A stretch of 64,000 nt of DNA from Piper betle (taxonomy: Eukaryota; Streptophyta; Magnoliopsida; Piperales; Piperaceae). Positions 37,418 through 50,100 of the stretch are shown here, piece after piece. Each line of letters opens with the position of its first letter. Positions within the stretch are counted from its first letter, which is position 1. A program made the position numbers and the translations under genes. The notes under the pieces are model-generated. The model did not search any database and was not told the origin of the DNA. It was given only the letters and a program-made list of their open reading frames with translations. The DNA lies in assembly GCA_033002965.1 (NCBI GenBank), contig JAURVB010013325.1:41973-105972 (forward strand), in the 5' to 3' direction.

Positions 37418-40400
37418 TCAAGTAGTACCATTTCCAGGTGTCTTAAATATGACTTCATCAGGTACTTTAACTCTAAAAACCGCGTAATGATGGTTTAAGC
37501 TTCTCTCTCCTTGCAGTCGGTGGACACTGCCCAGTGCCCCTGCAGTTGGATTAGGAAGGGCATAGAATATACGCCTGATTCTTTGATGGACAAGAGCCAT
37601 TGCACACCTGCAACAGAAACATAACCACAAAAATTGACAACTATCAGAAATAAATAATGCAATGGAGGGAGCACAATCCTCAATCAGCTTACATCGTGCA
37701 GGGCTCCCAAACAAGGTATATATCAAAACCAGTACATAGGTAAGGCCGCGTCAGTTCTGTAGTACAGTCATTCAGAATAGGCTTGGCCATGGTCGTGTCT
37801 TTACTCTGTTACATGAAGGCATGCCACATACGTCATGATACAATGACTTTAATTGAATCATATAGCCGCTATGATCTATCAATTATCAGAAACCATCAAG
37901 TAGCGTTGCACAAGATCTTAGTAACAAAATAAAAAACCAACAAATCAAAAGGGCAGTTAAGCCAAACAGCAAAACAAGGAAAAGGAACAGTTGTTTAAAC
38001 AGAGAACGAAAGTGGAAAAATAAACATAATGATTTAGGAATTTCATAGGTTCTCAATACAAGTTTGCATCACCTCTTCGGAAGTGGTATTAGTCTTTTGC
38101 CTTTTGGGTGAGAAGCTGATGGTTGAAGGTTTGAAGCAATCCACAAGAGAGGAGTGACCTTCTTCCGTGCTTAAATAAGGAAACAAGTTCCTATCTCTCA
38201 CAGAAGCACACTCAATAGCAACTAAAGCAGCATGTCGAAGAGGGTGCCACTTATATTTTAATCCATCCTTTTGTAATATATGCTTTTTGTTAGAATTGTG
38301 GGTAGCCCATCCCCAGGGATACACACAGGAAGCAGCAAAACAGTTGGATTGTTCATCGTGATTGGCACTATTACATTTAGTAGTATCAAGTGCATTTCCA
38401 AATGCACTATTCTGTTCCGTGTTGCAACACACAAATGTCTCATCACGAGCAGTACATATAACCTCTCGGATCGAAGGATCAACTATAACTGCTGTGTTTG
38501 TTACCTGAAAATAGAAAATTACTTATTGAGAGCCTGTAAATCACAGGTCCCAGGATCAGAACCTGGCTTTAATAGCCCCGCGAAAAATTAGAACCAAAAG
38601 AAGAGAAAAGAGTACAGGGAGGAAGCACTTCTATTAATCTGTCACAACGTAAAAACAAAACAAAAGGTGCAAACAAGTTAGATGCTTGCACCTAGAAGTC
38701 TTAACCAACTTCATGACATACAACTTCAAAATATCTCTAATCTAATAAACTAAACTTTTCCAGCACATCAAGCTGATCAATGTAACTAATAAAAGACTCC
38801 TTGAAATATTTATAATCAAAGCAATAAAGATTCCCATGGCTTCAATCTGCAGAATATTCTCAACAATATAATCAATATAAATACTCATAACCTAATTATG
38901 TAAATTGAAGCATATGCTTCTTAAGCTGACTAATCTCTTGACATGAAAAAATACAAAAAGCATGAATAAGTTGAAATTTGAACTAAATAAAAATACTGCA
39001 AGCATGAAATACAATCTGCAATACCTGATTCCCATCGTGCTTGGCTAAATTGATGGCATTCTTCATGAAGTGAAATACCATTTCCGAATCATCATCACTA
39101 AATCCAGAAATGCCAATGAGATCGCTGAATTTGGCAAAAGGAAAAAAGATAAAATAAATACATTAGTCTAGTTGTTTTCATGCTTTCCTATATAGACAGA
39201 TAGGTTATCTTCGAACATGGTAAAACTTTCTGAAGACCATATTATCATACTTCTCATATTAAATCCCCTTTAATCTATCTCATTCGATCATTTGAAAGAT
39301 GATTCCTTTTAGTCACTCACATATCCACCTCAACATTCTCATTTCAACTACTCACAACCTATTACGTGCAAACAAATAGAATAATTTTCAAATCTAAAGT
39401 CTGAACTTATGGACAAAAATAGCAAAAAATATTTGGTCCATAGAGTTAACTGAAGTAAACAAAATGCAGTTGGATTACTAGGTCGGTGGATGAAAAGAGG
39501 TGGGCCACAATTTGCACTGTTCCTCCCATTCCTCCCTTGATCTAGCAGCATATTCTGGAATCTGCTAGCGGCAAAAGATTCTTTTCAAAATATATAGATG
39601 AGAAAAATTTAAGAGAGTGAAGAAAATTTATAATCACAGAGATAATATAATTACTAAAACTTCCAATGGAACCAATATTGTAGTAGATGCCTAAGGTGCA
39701 TAAAATATATGTGATGCTTCAATGGACGTGCCACAAGAACATGGCATATTAGAACACTATAGACCAAATGTTATTTAAAACAAACAAGAGTGCTTTTTTA
39801 GATAAGCTACTGTTATTATATCATTCATGTTATACAAACATAAAGGCCATGACATCTATATGTGTATGCACAGCAATTGAAAAAAATCACACATAAGAAG
39901 GAAAAACCTACTTTTTGGGCATATGGATGCAAGTCATATGCTTTTATCAGATCACTCACATCTTTCGAGATATTGAACTCCTCATCTTTTTCTGAAGAGA
40001 GGCACAAGATGACTGAAAGCTGAGCTTTTCCTGCCAAAGGATTGAGCTGTCAAAAAATAAAAGGCGGAAATTTTAAAAAATGTCTCATTTTAAGTATCAC
40101 ATAGAGATAAAAGGTGGAGTTTTTTGACAAAAAAATGTTACATTTTAAGTATCACAATCAGATCAAAACATTTTCGCAGATTTCAGCCAAACTGAATGTG
40201 TAGATTCAATATTCTTTTTATAATTAGGGTCTCAAAACATTAGAAGTTCTAATGGCAGGTCCTTCAAATATATTTGACGTCATGGTTGTTGAGTAGGTGT
40301 AAATTAGTCTCTAGTCAGTGTCCACTTAAGTTATAAGTTCAAAATTCTTTTATTTGAGTCAGTGTAAATATGTTTCTAATCAGTTAGTTGTCAATGCAGT

Positions 40401-41340
40401 TGTCTATTTATGATGGTATTGTTTCAAAAGAGGGCACTGCGAACTTTCTTTTGACATCATTTCGAGACAGTGCATGTCAGATCTAACTCTTGGACAATAA
40501 ATTAACCCGACGTTCTCCCTATAAGTCATCATATGCAGCCCTATCATGTCAGGTTACCGCCATATGGACGAAATCACACATTGTACATGTCCTGAATCAC
40601 CCAGCATATTCAAGGTGATATTAGGTATATCTCAGTGATAGGATATTCAAGGTGTACCAACTGGTTTATCACACATGCATAAAATAATCTATAATTAGCC
40701 ATACCCTCTATAATCTTCTTCTTCACTCGCTTGATATGTCGAAAGCTTTCAAGAGGAGCTAGCTGATTTAATTTTCTACACAAACAATCAAGAAAAATCC
40801 ATTTTTCTACAAACAACCGCTGATAAGTAATTAATGAAAAAAAAAACATCCGGGTGCACAAAGTCTCCCGCATGCAGGATAAGGAAGGGTCAGATCACAA
40901 AGGGTCTATTGTAATGGCCTTATCCTGCATTTTGCAAGGGGTAGGTACCACGTGGATTAAATATGATTAGATAAAATAGTAGATAATCACATACCGTATA
41001 AGAGTGTTAGCAGAACGTGGCTCTATGTCTGCAGCAAGTACGTTCACTATGGAAAGTTTATACAAGAAAAAAATATTAATACACAAAACTGTAAATTTAC
41101 AACAAATCAATAATGTCGAGCTGAACATTTTCTGAAAAGAAAATAATCAAGTCAGTCTATGCAGTAGTATTTGATTACATTTCAATTACGAATGGAAAAA
41201 ATTTTGAAACATGAGATAGACAAAGACCAAGCAGTAAAGGAAGGCGATCTCTATAAAAAAAACAAAAAACAAAAAGAATTACCAGTTGATTGAACTGAGG
41301 ATTCTGGTCTTCCTGGAATGTAAAGTATCTCCCACGTCAT
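37418..41340 (-). CDS. TAD3: tRNA-specific adenosine deaminase subunit TAD3
   Basis: Minus-strand exons in transcript order: 41283-41340, 40995-41046, 40705-40775, 39912-40030, 39479-39561, 39025-39124, 38073-38504, 37693-37805, 37418-37607; 405 aa. Start MTWEILYIPGRPESS; conserved blocks VNVLAADIEPRSANTLIR, LNQLAPLESFRHIKRVKK, EEWEEQCKLWPTSFHPP, AVIVDPS, WHPLRHAALVAIE, LCTGFDIYLVWEPCTMCAMA and HRLQGERSLNHHYAVFRV. With TAD2 it forms the enzyme that converts wobble adenosine 34 to inosine in several tRNAs. The zinc ligands are present (His of RHAAL, Cys pair of PCTMC). The catalytic Glu of the usual HAE motif is replaced by Ala (HAA), as expected for the non-catalytic partner. Splice phases agree throughout. 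The true 5' end may include the upstream open segment at 41953-42195. Confidence 0.92.
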
Positions 41341-41952
41341 CAATTGTGAATCAATGGTGCTACACCTCAATGACGGCAAAAAAAAAAAAAGCCCCCCCGC
41401 AGAAGAGCAGACACCTAATGAACCAAAATCAGTTCAAGGTAACTGCGCTATTCCTTTCACACAAAGTCGATGATCAATTACACTACTCATACACTAACCA
41501 ATTCATCCCCTACCCATTGCACTTCATAGCATTTTAAACCAAAAAAATAAAAAATTGATACAAAGTCATGTCAAAGAAGATCAACAGCCATCCACTCAGC
41601 ACCGGCAAAAAAAAAGCAAGTACACTCTTTCAGACATCAACATGAGAAGATTAAAAGTTAGCGCAACGTATTTGAACTTGTAAGACACAAATTCCCGTAA
41701 AGCGTGCTTTAATTTCTCTCTACAGACATACAACAAAGCAAACAATAGCAGACACAGAACAAGGCAAGAAGTAGCAGACAACATAAATCTGCCAAACGAT
41801 GCCTCAATTTCTCTCATAACTAATCAAAAAATAAAATAATATTCTTTTTATACATAAACAATGAATAGCTAGATTCATTAAGCATACAATGCAAAAAAGC
41901 AGGAGAATCAACAAACCGACATCATCACTCAGCACAATGCAATTGCTTCGAA

Positions 41953-42195
41953 TCAAAACAAAAACCGGACCTTTCCGTCTTCCAAATGCAGGTGACGATT
42001 GCCGTTGCCTCGTTGGCCGAAGAAGAAGCCGGCGATGAGAAGCGGTTCGCCGGTGGTGGAGTCGGCGGTGACCTGGGCAGTGAGAAGCAGATCGCCGGCG
42101 AGTGAGAAAGGCAAAGAGTGGAGGAGACGTCGGCGGGAGAAGGCCGGCAGCGGAAAAGGAGTAGTTAGGTTTCCATTAAATTCATCATTACCCAT
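41953..42195 (-). CDS. Unassigned 80-codon open frame upstream of TAD3
   Basis: It begins MGNDEFNGNLTTPFPLPAFS and runs through DLLLTAQVTADSTTGEPLL. GC content is much higher than the flanks, and a GT lies after the CATTTGGAAGACGGAAAG stretch, so it could be a first exon. Possible explanations are a TAD3 5' UTR or N-terminal exon, a captured gene fragment, or the 5' end of an unrelated broken gene. Joining it to the TAD3 leader (acceptor TTCATTAG just right of 41390) would pass through runs of seven G and thirteen T, and frame is not preserved as sequenced. No family was recognised. Confidence 0.3.
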   Translation of the reverse strand: MGNDEFNGNLTTPFPLPAFSRRRLLHSLPFSLAGDLLLTAQVTADSTTGEPLLIAGFFFGQRGNGNRHLHLEDGKVRFLF

Positions 42196-42213
42196 TAGTG
42201 CCCATAATAATTA

Positions 42214-45200
42214 ACAATTTATATAATTAATACGTGGAGGGTATTTAAGTTTTTATATACCAAATAAACTATCAGATTTAAAGCCATTTAAATTAACTCG
42301 ATTTTAAATCAGATCCAAATATAGCCCACTTCATCAATATTTGTAAAAAGGTCATTTTCTTTAATTTTTAATTTTCCAAAAGGGATTAAATTGGCTAACA
42401 CTACTTGGAATTATAGTTTGTAAAAATGAAAAAAAAACTCAGGCCTTGTTGGGTAGTAGGAGTCGCTAATTCGGACGAGTGAACAAAAATTTGATTCACA
42501 ATTCAAAATTGGTGGAATCTTATAAACCTTTTAAATTCTATGCACACATGAAATATTATAATAACAAACAAACGTACAAAATAATTAACAACAATTTCAG
42601 AATACTTGATATTTAACACAATTTTAAATCTCTTTTTTTAATTCAAATAAACTTTTCAAGTTGACTTCGTTCTGAAGCTTTCAAAGTTAAACTTTATAAA
42701 TGACTTATATTAATTAATTTTATAATTGATTCTTCAAGTCAAGTCATAAAAGTTATAAGAATATATTATTTTTCTTATATATTAGTTATATTAATATTTT
42801 TAAATAATTTGAATCATATATTTATTAATTTTAAGTATCAAAAGTATAATATATGCTAATTTTTTAAAATTATTTTTATATATAATTAAATTTTAATATA
42901 AATAACTTCCGCTTGGAGTTGACTATATTCCATGACATTGATATGTCGAGTCAGTCGAGTCGAGTCTATATTTAGAATTTTTAAACTATGGTTCCACGTC
43001 ATTAAATTCAAAAACTTTAGTCGGCTAATTCAATTGATTCATTTTGAAACGGTCCTGTAAGAATAAATATTCCCGGTCAAAACTGACCCCAAAAAAGCAC
43101 TTTACAATGCAAGTCGAAATTTTCATAGAACAATTGGGCATAAATTGTCTAATAATTCATAAGCATAAAGTACAAGTCATTAAATACTCAGCTATATCTA
43201 AGAAAACCAAGTATATATATAAGTAATTTAACATCTCATTTTCTTGAATTGCATTTGGCACCTGCTGAATGCTAGAAACTAAAGGCCCAATCATGCATAT
43301 TGAGGTTATTATTATTATTAGAGGGCATGGGGACTGTGTTGGTTGTGCTGCACTTTTCTAAGGGAGGGGAAGAGGTTAGGGATGGTCGTCAAAGGTTGTC
43401 GTCGGGGTTGGTAGTCGGCGACGATGCGTGCAAGGTGGGTGGTAGTGGATGGCCAAGAAGGAAAACAGTAGGGAGAGGGGGAGGAAGGGAGGCGGCGACA
43501 ACATTGCTGGTTGGCAACGGGCGGTGAGATCGATGGTAGTGGGTTGGCATGGCAAAATAGGGAAGAAAGAAATGAGTTTAGGTGTAGGGGTAGTTTCATA
43601 ATAAAAAATTGACTCGCTCTCGACTCGAGTCAATATTACAAAATACATCCCAAAAAATATAAAAATATATATTAAAATACCAAAAAATAAAATAATCGAG
43701 TTCTAACTCGAATAACATGTTAGGTTTAGGTTTAAAGCATGCTATTCGAGTTAGAATTCGATTATTTTATTTTATAACATTTTACTGTGTTTTTTTAATA
43801 TTTTTGAAATGTATTTTATAATATTGACTCGAGTCAGGAGTGAGTCAAATTTTTATTACGAAACTACCCCGCCCATTTCCTTCTTCCCTGTTTTATTGCG
43901 CCACCCCACTGCCAGTAACCTCTCACTTGGTCGCCTACTTCCAGCCAACGATGCTGTTGGCCAATGTTGTAGTAGCTAATCTCACAATTCGACGCCACCC
44001 CACACATAACATAGGAGCTCCTGTTCGAACAAGCGGTAGTTCTGTTCATGCCAACCCCAATGTCGGTGATGCCCTAGCCTTGGCGCTGGCTTCCCGATCT
44101 GCCCCAACTACCAAATGTTGCCATTGAGAAATACGTCGCACATCACTGACGAGGTGGAGAATGAACGGGCATGACTGGGGTAGCAACAGTGGCGTGGGGA
44201 GGGGCAATGAGTGGTATGGGCCGATGTCGTGTTCGAGGCTGAAGTCGAAGGGGTCAAGGAGGACAACAACATGGAGGAGTCCAGAGTAGTAGACGAATGG
44301 TCGGGGATGGTCAAGCAACAGACGGATGGTTGAGGAGGACAATAATGTGGAGGAGGCTAGGGCGGCATTGAGGCTAGTCGGGGAGGAGCTCGGTGGAGCG
44401 GCAAAATGATATTAGTTGTGCTTCAATTTATTTACAGCGGTAAAAAAACTAAGCGCAGCTAACATGGCTGTGCTACAGCGAGGACTACGCTGACCAAATA
44501 TATATCAAACCCCACAAGGTCAAATTCCGGGCTCCTATTTCCGCTAAGCTATGGCCTATATATGCCATGCCTGATCCAGTAATAATAAGGAGAAAACTCG
44601 TATGGGCTAACCAGAAAGAGCAGGATCTGGAGGCGGACAACGTTGGGTGTACTCCCCCAACCGACGCGCATCGCACACATCTTCCGTTTCACATCCTACC
44701 GCATCCTTCTGATCTCCATCGTCATTATTAGTACCGGTCTCCCAATCCAGCTCATGCTATTTGCTCTACAAGTATAATTAACGTCCTACCTCTCCCACGT
44801 CCCTAGCGTGAATCTTTGGATCCATGTAAACTACATGAATATGGTCCTAAACGTCCAACCCATCCAAAAACTGCATGCAGGGTAAGATTTATATGAAATG
44901 ACCCATATCAATATCAAAGTATTGTACCAACTAGGGAAAAAAAGTATTGTACCAACTACTTTTAAAGTCATTAATTAATAATTCCAAAATTATATACATA
45001 TTCATGATATATATCTCTTACTGCTTGTTAATTTCTGCCCCTTAAAAGTCGCTAAAAAACTTCCCTTTGAGATTTGTAGAATTAAGAGAAAGTTATGTCA
45101 TTATTCCCAAGCGTACACATTCATTTGGTACACATACATGTATACGTATATTGTAGTGGTAGAATTTTTATCCTATATATTACCAACCTACCCTAATTAA

Positions 45201-45536
45201 ATTCTCCTCTAATCTTAGCTTATTGTGTGGCCATGTTTGACGTAGAAAAGTTTTCCACCATGCAATATACGCACCCTAACCCTCATGAATTGGCTGCCTC
45301 TGATCTCCTCCCTTGTCTCCCATGCATGCATGCCATCCTCCACCACGCCGGAGATCCATCGACACTCCATCCCTGATCCTCTTCCAAACATTCTGGTCTA
45401 ACTCCTGGGACGAAAATCAGCTAGCGAGCCCCGGTAGCTAGACCAGAATGTGCCGGCCAATGACACCCGTCGCGGCCATATTATTGGTTTGATCATCATC
45501 ATCGTCATCACATTCAAGGAATATATCCTAGATTGA
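42214..45536. other. Spacer with LTR-family fragments
   Basis: AT-rich from 42215 to 43310. Then a GC-rich and AT-rich inverted pair of LTR-family fragments occupies 43320-44400 (separate entry). From 44400 to 45536 is mixed sequence leading to the small membrane-protein gene; a minus-strand frame at 44485-44676 has no recognisable content. Confidence 0.5.
43320..44400. repeat. Head-to-head inverted pair of LTR-family fragments
   Basis: The left half reads GC-rich block, GTAGTTTCATAATAAAAAATT, GACTCGAGTCAATATTACAA, ... AAAATAATCGAGTTCTAACT. The right half from about 43742 reads the same words in reverse complement (AGTTAGAATTCGATTATTTT ... TATTGACTCGAGTCAGGAGT ... TTATTACGAAACTACCCC) into a second GC-rich block. 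The axis is near 43735. Each arm resembles 3960-4140 of the solo LTR, so two copies of that region stand in opposite orientation. Open frames in the GC-rich blocks are not considered genes. Confidence 0.65.
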
Positions 45537-46067
45537 ATGCCTGATCTGGCCATGGAAGACAAGAGATCCGGCGATGGAAGGATTTGGGCCGTCACCTGCG
45601 TTTTCCTCCTATGCATTGTCGGCGGCGGCGTTCTGCTCGCCGTCTACATCATGTCGCCGGCGGAGGTGGTCGACACGTACAGGTACGCGGTGGCGGGCAT
45701 GGTTCTGGTGGCCATCCCATGGCTGTTTTGGCTCTTCACCTTTCTATATAGATGCTCGTGCAAGGCAAGCCGGGCGGCCTCGCCCACGCGGGACCGCGGT
45801 GGGGCGGCGGCGGCGGTGTCGACGGCCGTCGTCGGGGCAGGGACGACGACAGTTGCCATGCCGGCGGAGGCTTTGGATCAGTCGGTGGGGGGTGGGGAGA
45901 GAAGGGTGCGATTTGGGGGGGCGACGGTGTTGGACGGTGTAGAGGAGAGCCGTCAGCACGGCCAGGGAGATCCGGTCGCCGTCGTAGACATTGCCGGCCA
46001 GGCCTCTTCTTCTTCCCTTACGTCCAGAGAATGTGAAGTGCCTCTGGCATTGGCTATGTCGGCCTGA
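45537..46067 (+). CDS. Small predicted two-transmembrane protein, intronless
   Basis: A single open frame of 176 codons including the first Met; an alternative start at 45552 (MEDKRSGDGR) gives a more typical N-terminus. Two hydrophobic segments are clear: IWAVTCVFLLCIVGGGVLLA and, about 25 residues on, YAVAGMVLVAIPWLFWLFTF, followed by a Cys/Arg cluster (YRCSCKASRAA). The rest is a Gly/Ala/Val-rich tail containing RRVRFGG. The hairpin membrane topology and lack of introns resemble small uncharacterised plant membrane proteins, but I do not recognise a named family. The competing open frames on both strands here arise from high GC. No function is assigned. Confidence 0.65.
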   Translation: MPDLAMEDKRSGDGRIWAVTCVFLLCIVGGGVLLAVYIMSPAEVVDTYRYAVAGMVLVAIPWLFWLFTFLYRCSCKASRAASPTRDRGGAAAAVSTAVVGAGTTTVAMPAEALDQSVGGGERRVRFGGATVLDGVEESRQHGQGDPVAVVDIAGQASSSSLTSRECEVPLALAMSA

Positions 46068-47181
46068 GAAAAGAAACTTCCATCCAGATTCCTATCATGT
46101 ATGTATGCAGCTCTCTGTTTTCTTTAATGACGATTCATTGATTTTTGTCTTTCATGATTTGAGCATATATATTTGTGCTTTGATATAGTTTATAATCGAG
46201 TACAACGATAACATATAGAATCAAGTCTTCTGATCCAGATTTAGAATCCCAAATATATATGCTTTTTTATGTTTTTCACCGTCCCGATTGAATTGAACAT
46301 AACAAAATAGAAGAACACATATTGAAACACAATGTTTTTGTGGTAAGGTCAACATGTGAAACTAGTTTCTGATTCTCAGTCCTCAAGACCTTAGAAAAAA
46401 TTAGAAAACCAGAATTTGGCCGCCCTGAAAAAGGAATCAAAATTTTAGTTCATGCTCAAAGCAAGGTAGCTCTATATATTGCTGGTAAATAAAGAGAAGG
46501 AAATAATGAGTTGATGGTTGAATATTTTGTCAAAATTCTGACAACGATGTCGTGAGGCAAATAGAAAAGGATGAACATTCGTGATTTTAGCAACACTATG
46601 ATTGACAATCACATCAAATGGAATGATAAAATTTATATAACTTCGACCCCTATCATTTTAGGCCAAGCAGATGATGGGATATTAGTTTGGAAAATTGAAC
46701 AATTTGACAAAGCTTTGGAAATAAATTGAAGGACATTGTTATTTTTGAACCTGAATAGTTGTTTCCTCACGTGTAGTATATGGTATACTTGTTCTTAGAT
46801 CTTTATAGCTGAACAACTACATTAAACACAACAACAGAGAAAGCAGAATAGGGACTACTTACTCTAATGCTGAAGTTTTGGTTTTATGAAGTTCACATGA
46901 ATTCATGCATAGAAACATAAATGCACAAATGCAAAGATGACTAAATACCAGAAAAAGAAAGGCCATAACTCTGCTGGCTGCTACTAGGATACCCAAAAGC
47001 CAAAACCAACATACAACCAAGAGAAGAGGGAACCGATGAAAATATTAAGTAGCACAGTAGTTTTAATAATCAAGAACTGTAAGTTCATGGTAGTTAATTT
47101 ATACCTTTATTATAATGGAAGTAGCCAAGCCACGAGCACCATTAGCAGGTTGTCAACAACGTAACGTATCATGCAGTTGTT
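46068..47181. other. Convergent 3' spacer
   Basis: AT-rich sequence between the end of the small membrane-protein gene and the end of the minus-strand LON-domain gene. No gene seen. Confidence 0.5.
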
Positions 47182-50100
47182 TTATGTTTCCAATGACTGG
47201 ATTGCAAGTTTGGAAGCAACCATGGCCGTACTATCTTTTACCAATTTCATGGAACCTGTTAGCCTTTCTGTTGTGTCTAAAAAATCCATGGCTCGCAACT
47301 TCTCCCTTCGTAAACTTAGCATCTCTGAACTCGTGTAACCTGTCAGTTCAAACACGTCAATTTCTTTCCAGACAAAAAGAGAGGAAGTCTTAGAAGCATT
47401 CTTAAATTAAACAAAATCTATATGAATCAGAGCTATAGGATAAATTTAGTTTCGGATTAAACTGAAAATCAAACCCTGAGAAAGTATGTTAATATATAAT
47501 AACTTATGATCTTCCTTCCAACGTTTCATTAGCATTAATCCGACTAATTCGCAAACATCAGAAAATGACATGTATTTGGTGAGACTAAGATGCTGTCAAA
47601 ATGCTTTATATGAATGCAGATTACATACTCAAAGTAGCAAATTCTTGTCTGTCAGCAGTTAACAAGTATATATGCAACATGTTGAGTTCTTTTCCAAACC
47701 AAGCAATTGACTTGAAAAGCAAGACAAGATAGTCTTTAACGCTTCATTTGAAATATAAATTTGAATAAGGAAGTGAAGGGTTAATGTTGCACAGGTTCAA
47801 TGAAGAGAAAAAATGTTGTTCAAAGAGGTGGATAAAGGACTCAAATATACCTGTGACAGGCTGGAGAGCAGAAAAGGATATACGCTCAGCTAATGAAGGA
47901 ATAAACTTTTCATCACAATCAATCAACGGCTCTTTCTCTACCCATCTTAAGCAATTTGTATGGCGAGTTTGTAACAGTTCATCTTTGCGAGTCTAAACAA
48001 TGAATTCCAGAGCACCATGTCAGAGCAGAAGGCAATAACAATTATTTGATGAATATTCAGGAAGATCTAGTGACAATGCATAGACAACTACAGATGACTA
48101 TTGGGTGCTTATTAATGGTTTATGTCTGCCTTCAAGCTTTGTTTGTGACTAATACATGAGGAACAAATAATCTAATGCAATAAGCCCAAAGCAAAATGAT
48201 ACAACCAATTTGCTTCCCAACACTCGCTCAATGTCGAATGTAATAAAAGTACGGTTGGCAGTTGGAAAAGTATGATACACTAAACTTACTTTTAGTTTAA
48301 TTTGGAGCATTTGCAAATTGAACAAGGCATCCTTGAGTTTAGCAACTGTGGAATCCAGCGTTTTCAAGCATTCTGGTTCAGCATCTTGCATCGGCACAAC
48401 AACTCCCCTTAAATAAGCTTCAAACTATGCACATAAAGAATTTGGCTATGCTAACAGGGTAATACGAGCAGAAGCTGACAAGAAAAATTAAAGCTCATCA
48501 ACATTTAGCCTCCGTTTTCGAGAAATACTTAGACAACATTAATAAGCAACTTCAACTCTCATTTTGTCATTCATCGCCTTTTATTGGTTTTTATTAATTA
48601 AAACATCTTCATGTTAGATTTGCCATCCTCCTAACATTTGTTCACCTTTAGAATGCTTATCTTTTAGGTTAGCAGAAATGCTCAAATGTAGAGTATAATA
48701 ATGACACCACAAAATATAAAGGGTAATCAATGAAAGAAAAAAATGATACAAAAATTTTATAACATTTAAACCCCCTCCCCAAAAGTTGAGGAATAAACCA
48801 GGGACAACATTCAAAGCATAAATTCAATATAATCAAGACAAAAGATAAAGTATTCATCACCTACTCTCCAATCAATCTCATAGAAGATGAATGTAACACC
48901 TCAATATTCAAAACACACCTAAAAGGATTTTCTAAGGAATTGAAATAATCGATTCACAACTGATTGATAAAATTGAAATGGATGCGAACGAATTGAGATA
49001 GTCAAATTATTTATAGAGTTTAGAAATCAACGAAACACGTATATGGGAAAAACAGGTAGTAACCCATGTCTTCTTTCTTAAACATCGTGTCGGCAAAGAA
49101 AGGTGTATTCATTTTCTTTCTCTACTGTCCAACCATTTTATTTTATTTTTCAAAATGAGACAAACAAACACCAAACCACATGTTTTTCCTTTTACAAAAG
49201 TAGAGGTTGCTAGTTTTTTGTTGGAAATTTACATTTAACTGTGACACTTACATGGGGCCAAATTCCAATTTAAATTCTTCTACAATTTCAAGCACTAAAG
49301 CTGGCACCAAGAGTAATAATTCATCACTGTGCAAATCTTATTCAGTAATGTCAATGTACTATGAAATTATATGCAACTTATAAATCTTTTCTTTATAAAT
49401 CTTATATATTCTGGTACATCGATATCTGGCAACTCATTTAACATCAATTATTGCAAGGCATTAGAATCTCTGTTTCTGGATTTCATCAAGATTAGAAGTT
49501 CTTTAAGTATTTATTTCAAAATTGAACAGTGAAATGAAATCTATCCATACTGTCACATAATACTGCACATTTCTTTTTTTGCTTTAAAGTTTTTTGTCAA
49601 AATCCGTCAAATCATGATACGGTGAATTTAATGTTTGTGGGGCTTGACCAGGCCATACCACAAATCCAAGGAGAATGGCAGTATAACAGGTAGCAGTTTT
49701 AATATGTCAGAGGAAAACTGTATGATAGCCATCATATGATATTAGTAAAAGTTAAAAAAAACACTTAAATAACTGCATAGTCACTGCGAGAACAAGAAGA
49801 TATTACCCAGATTATCTTCTAATAAAAATGAAACATGATGTTCACAGAAGTCCTTTAACAAGGTTAAGAATGGTCTCCACAAAGAATCAGGCAACAATCA
49901 AGACTCAATGGAGGGCAAAAGACTTCCAAATAAATACCTTATATAACTTATTTAAAGCCACTGATACATTACTTTAAGTTACTGATACCAAGAGATAGAA
50001 AATCTACTTCAATTAGAAAAACCAATCAACCCAAAATTAAAAGAAAAAGAACTGCCCTCTTAAAAGCTTAATCAGTTATCAAAGCAAATGCCCTGCATTC

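Noticed and set aside
38520..38580. tRNA-like words (GGTCCCAGGATCAGAACC)
   Set aside because: No cloverleaf can be drawn and no A-box lies at the proper distance; the segment is intronic in TAD3.
39348..39551. Minus-strand 67-codon frame as an independent small ORF
   Set aside because: It overlaps a TAD3 exon in a different frame; the TAD3 frame (EEWEEQCKLWPTS) is the coding one.
40030..40046. Earlier acceptor for the TAD3 fourth coding exon (TTGACAG at 40047)
   Set aside because: It would leave the wrong phase and insert LNPLA; the acceptor at 40031 gives the conserved EGKAQLS junction.
47115..47393. Plus-strand 92-codon frame
   Set aside because: Antisense to the last exon of the LON-domain gene, whose minus-strand frame is conserved.
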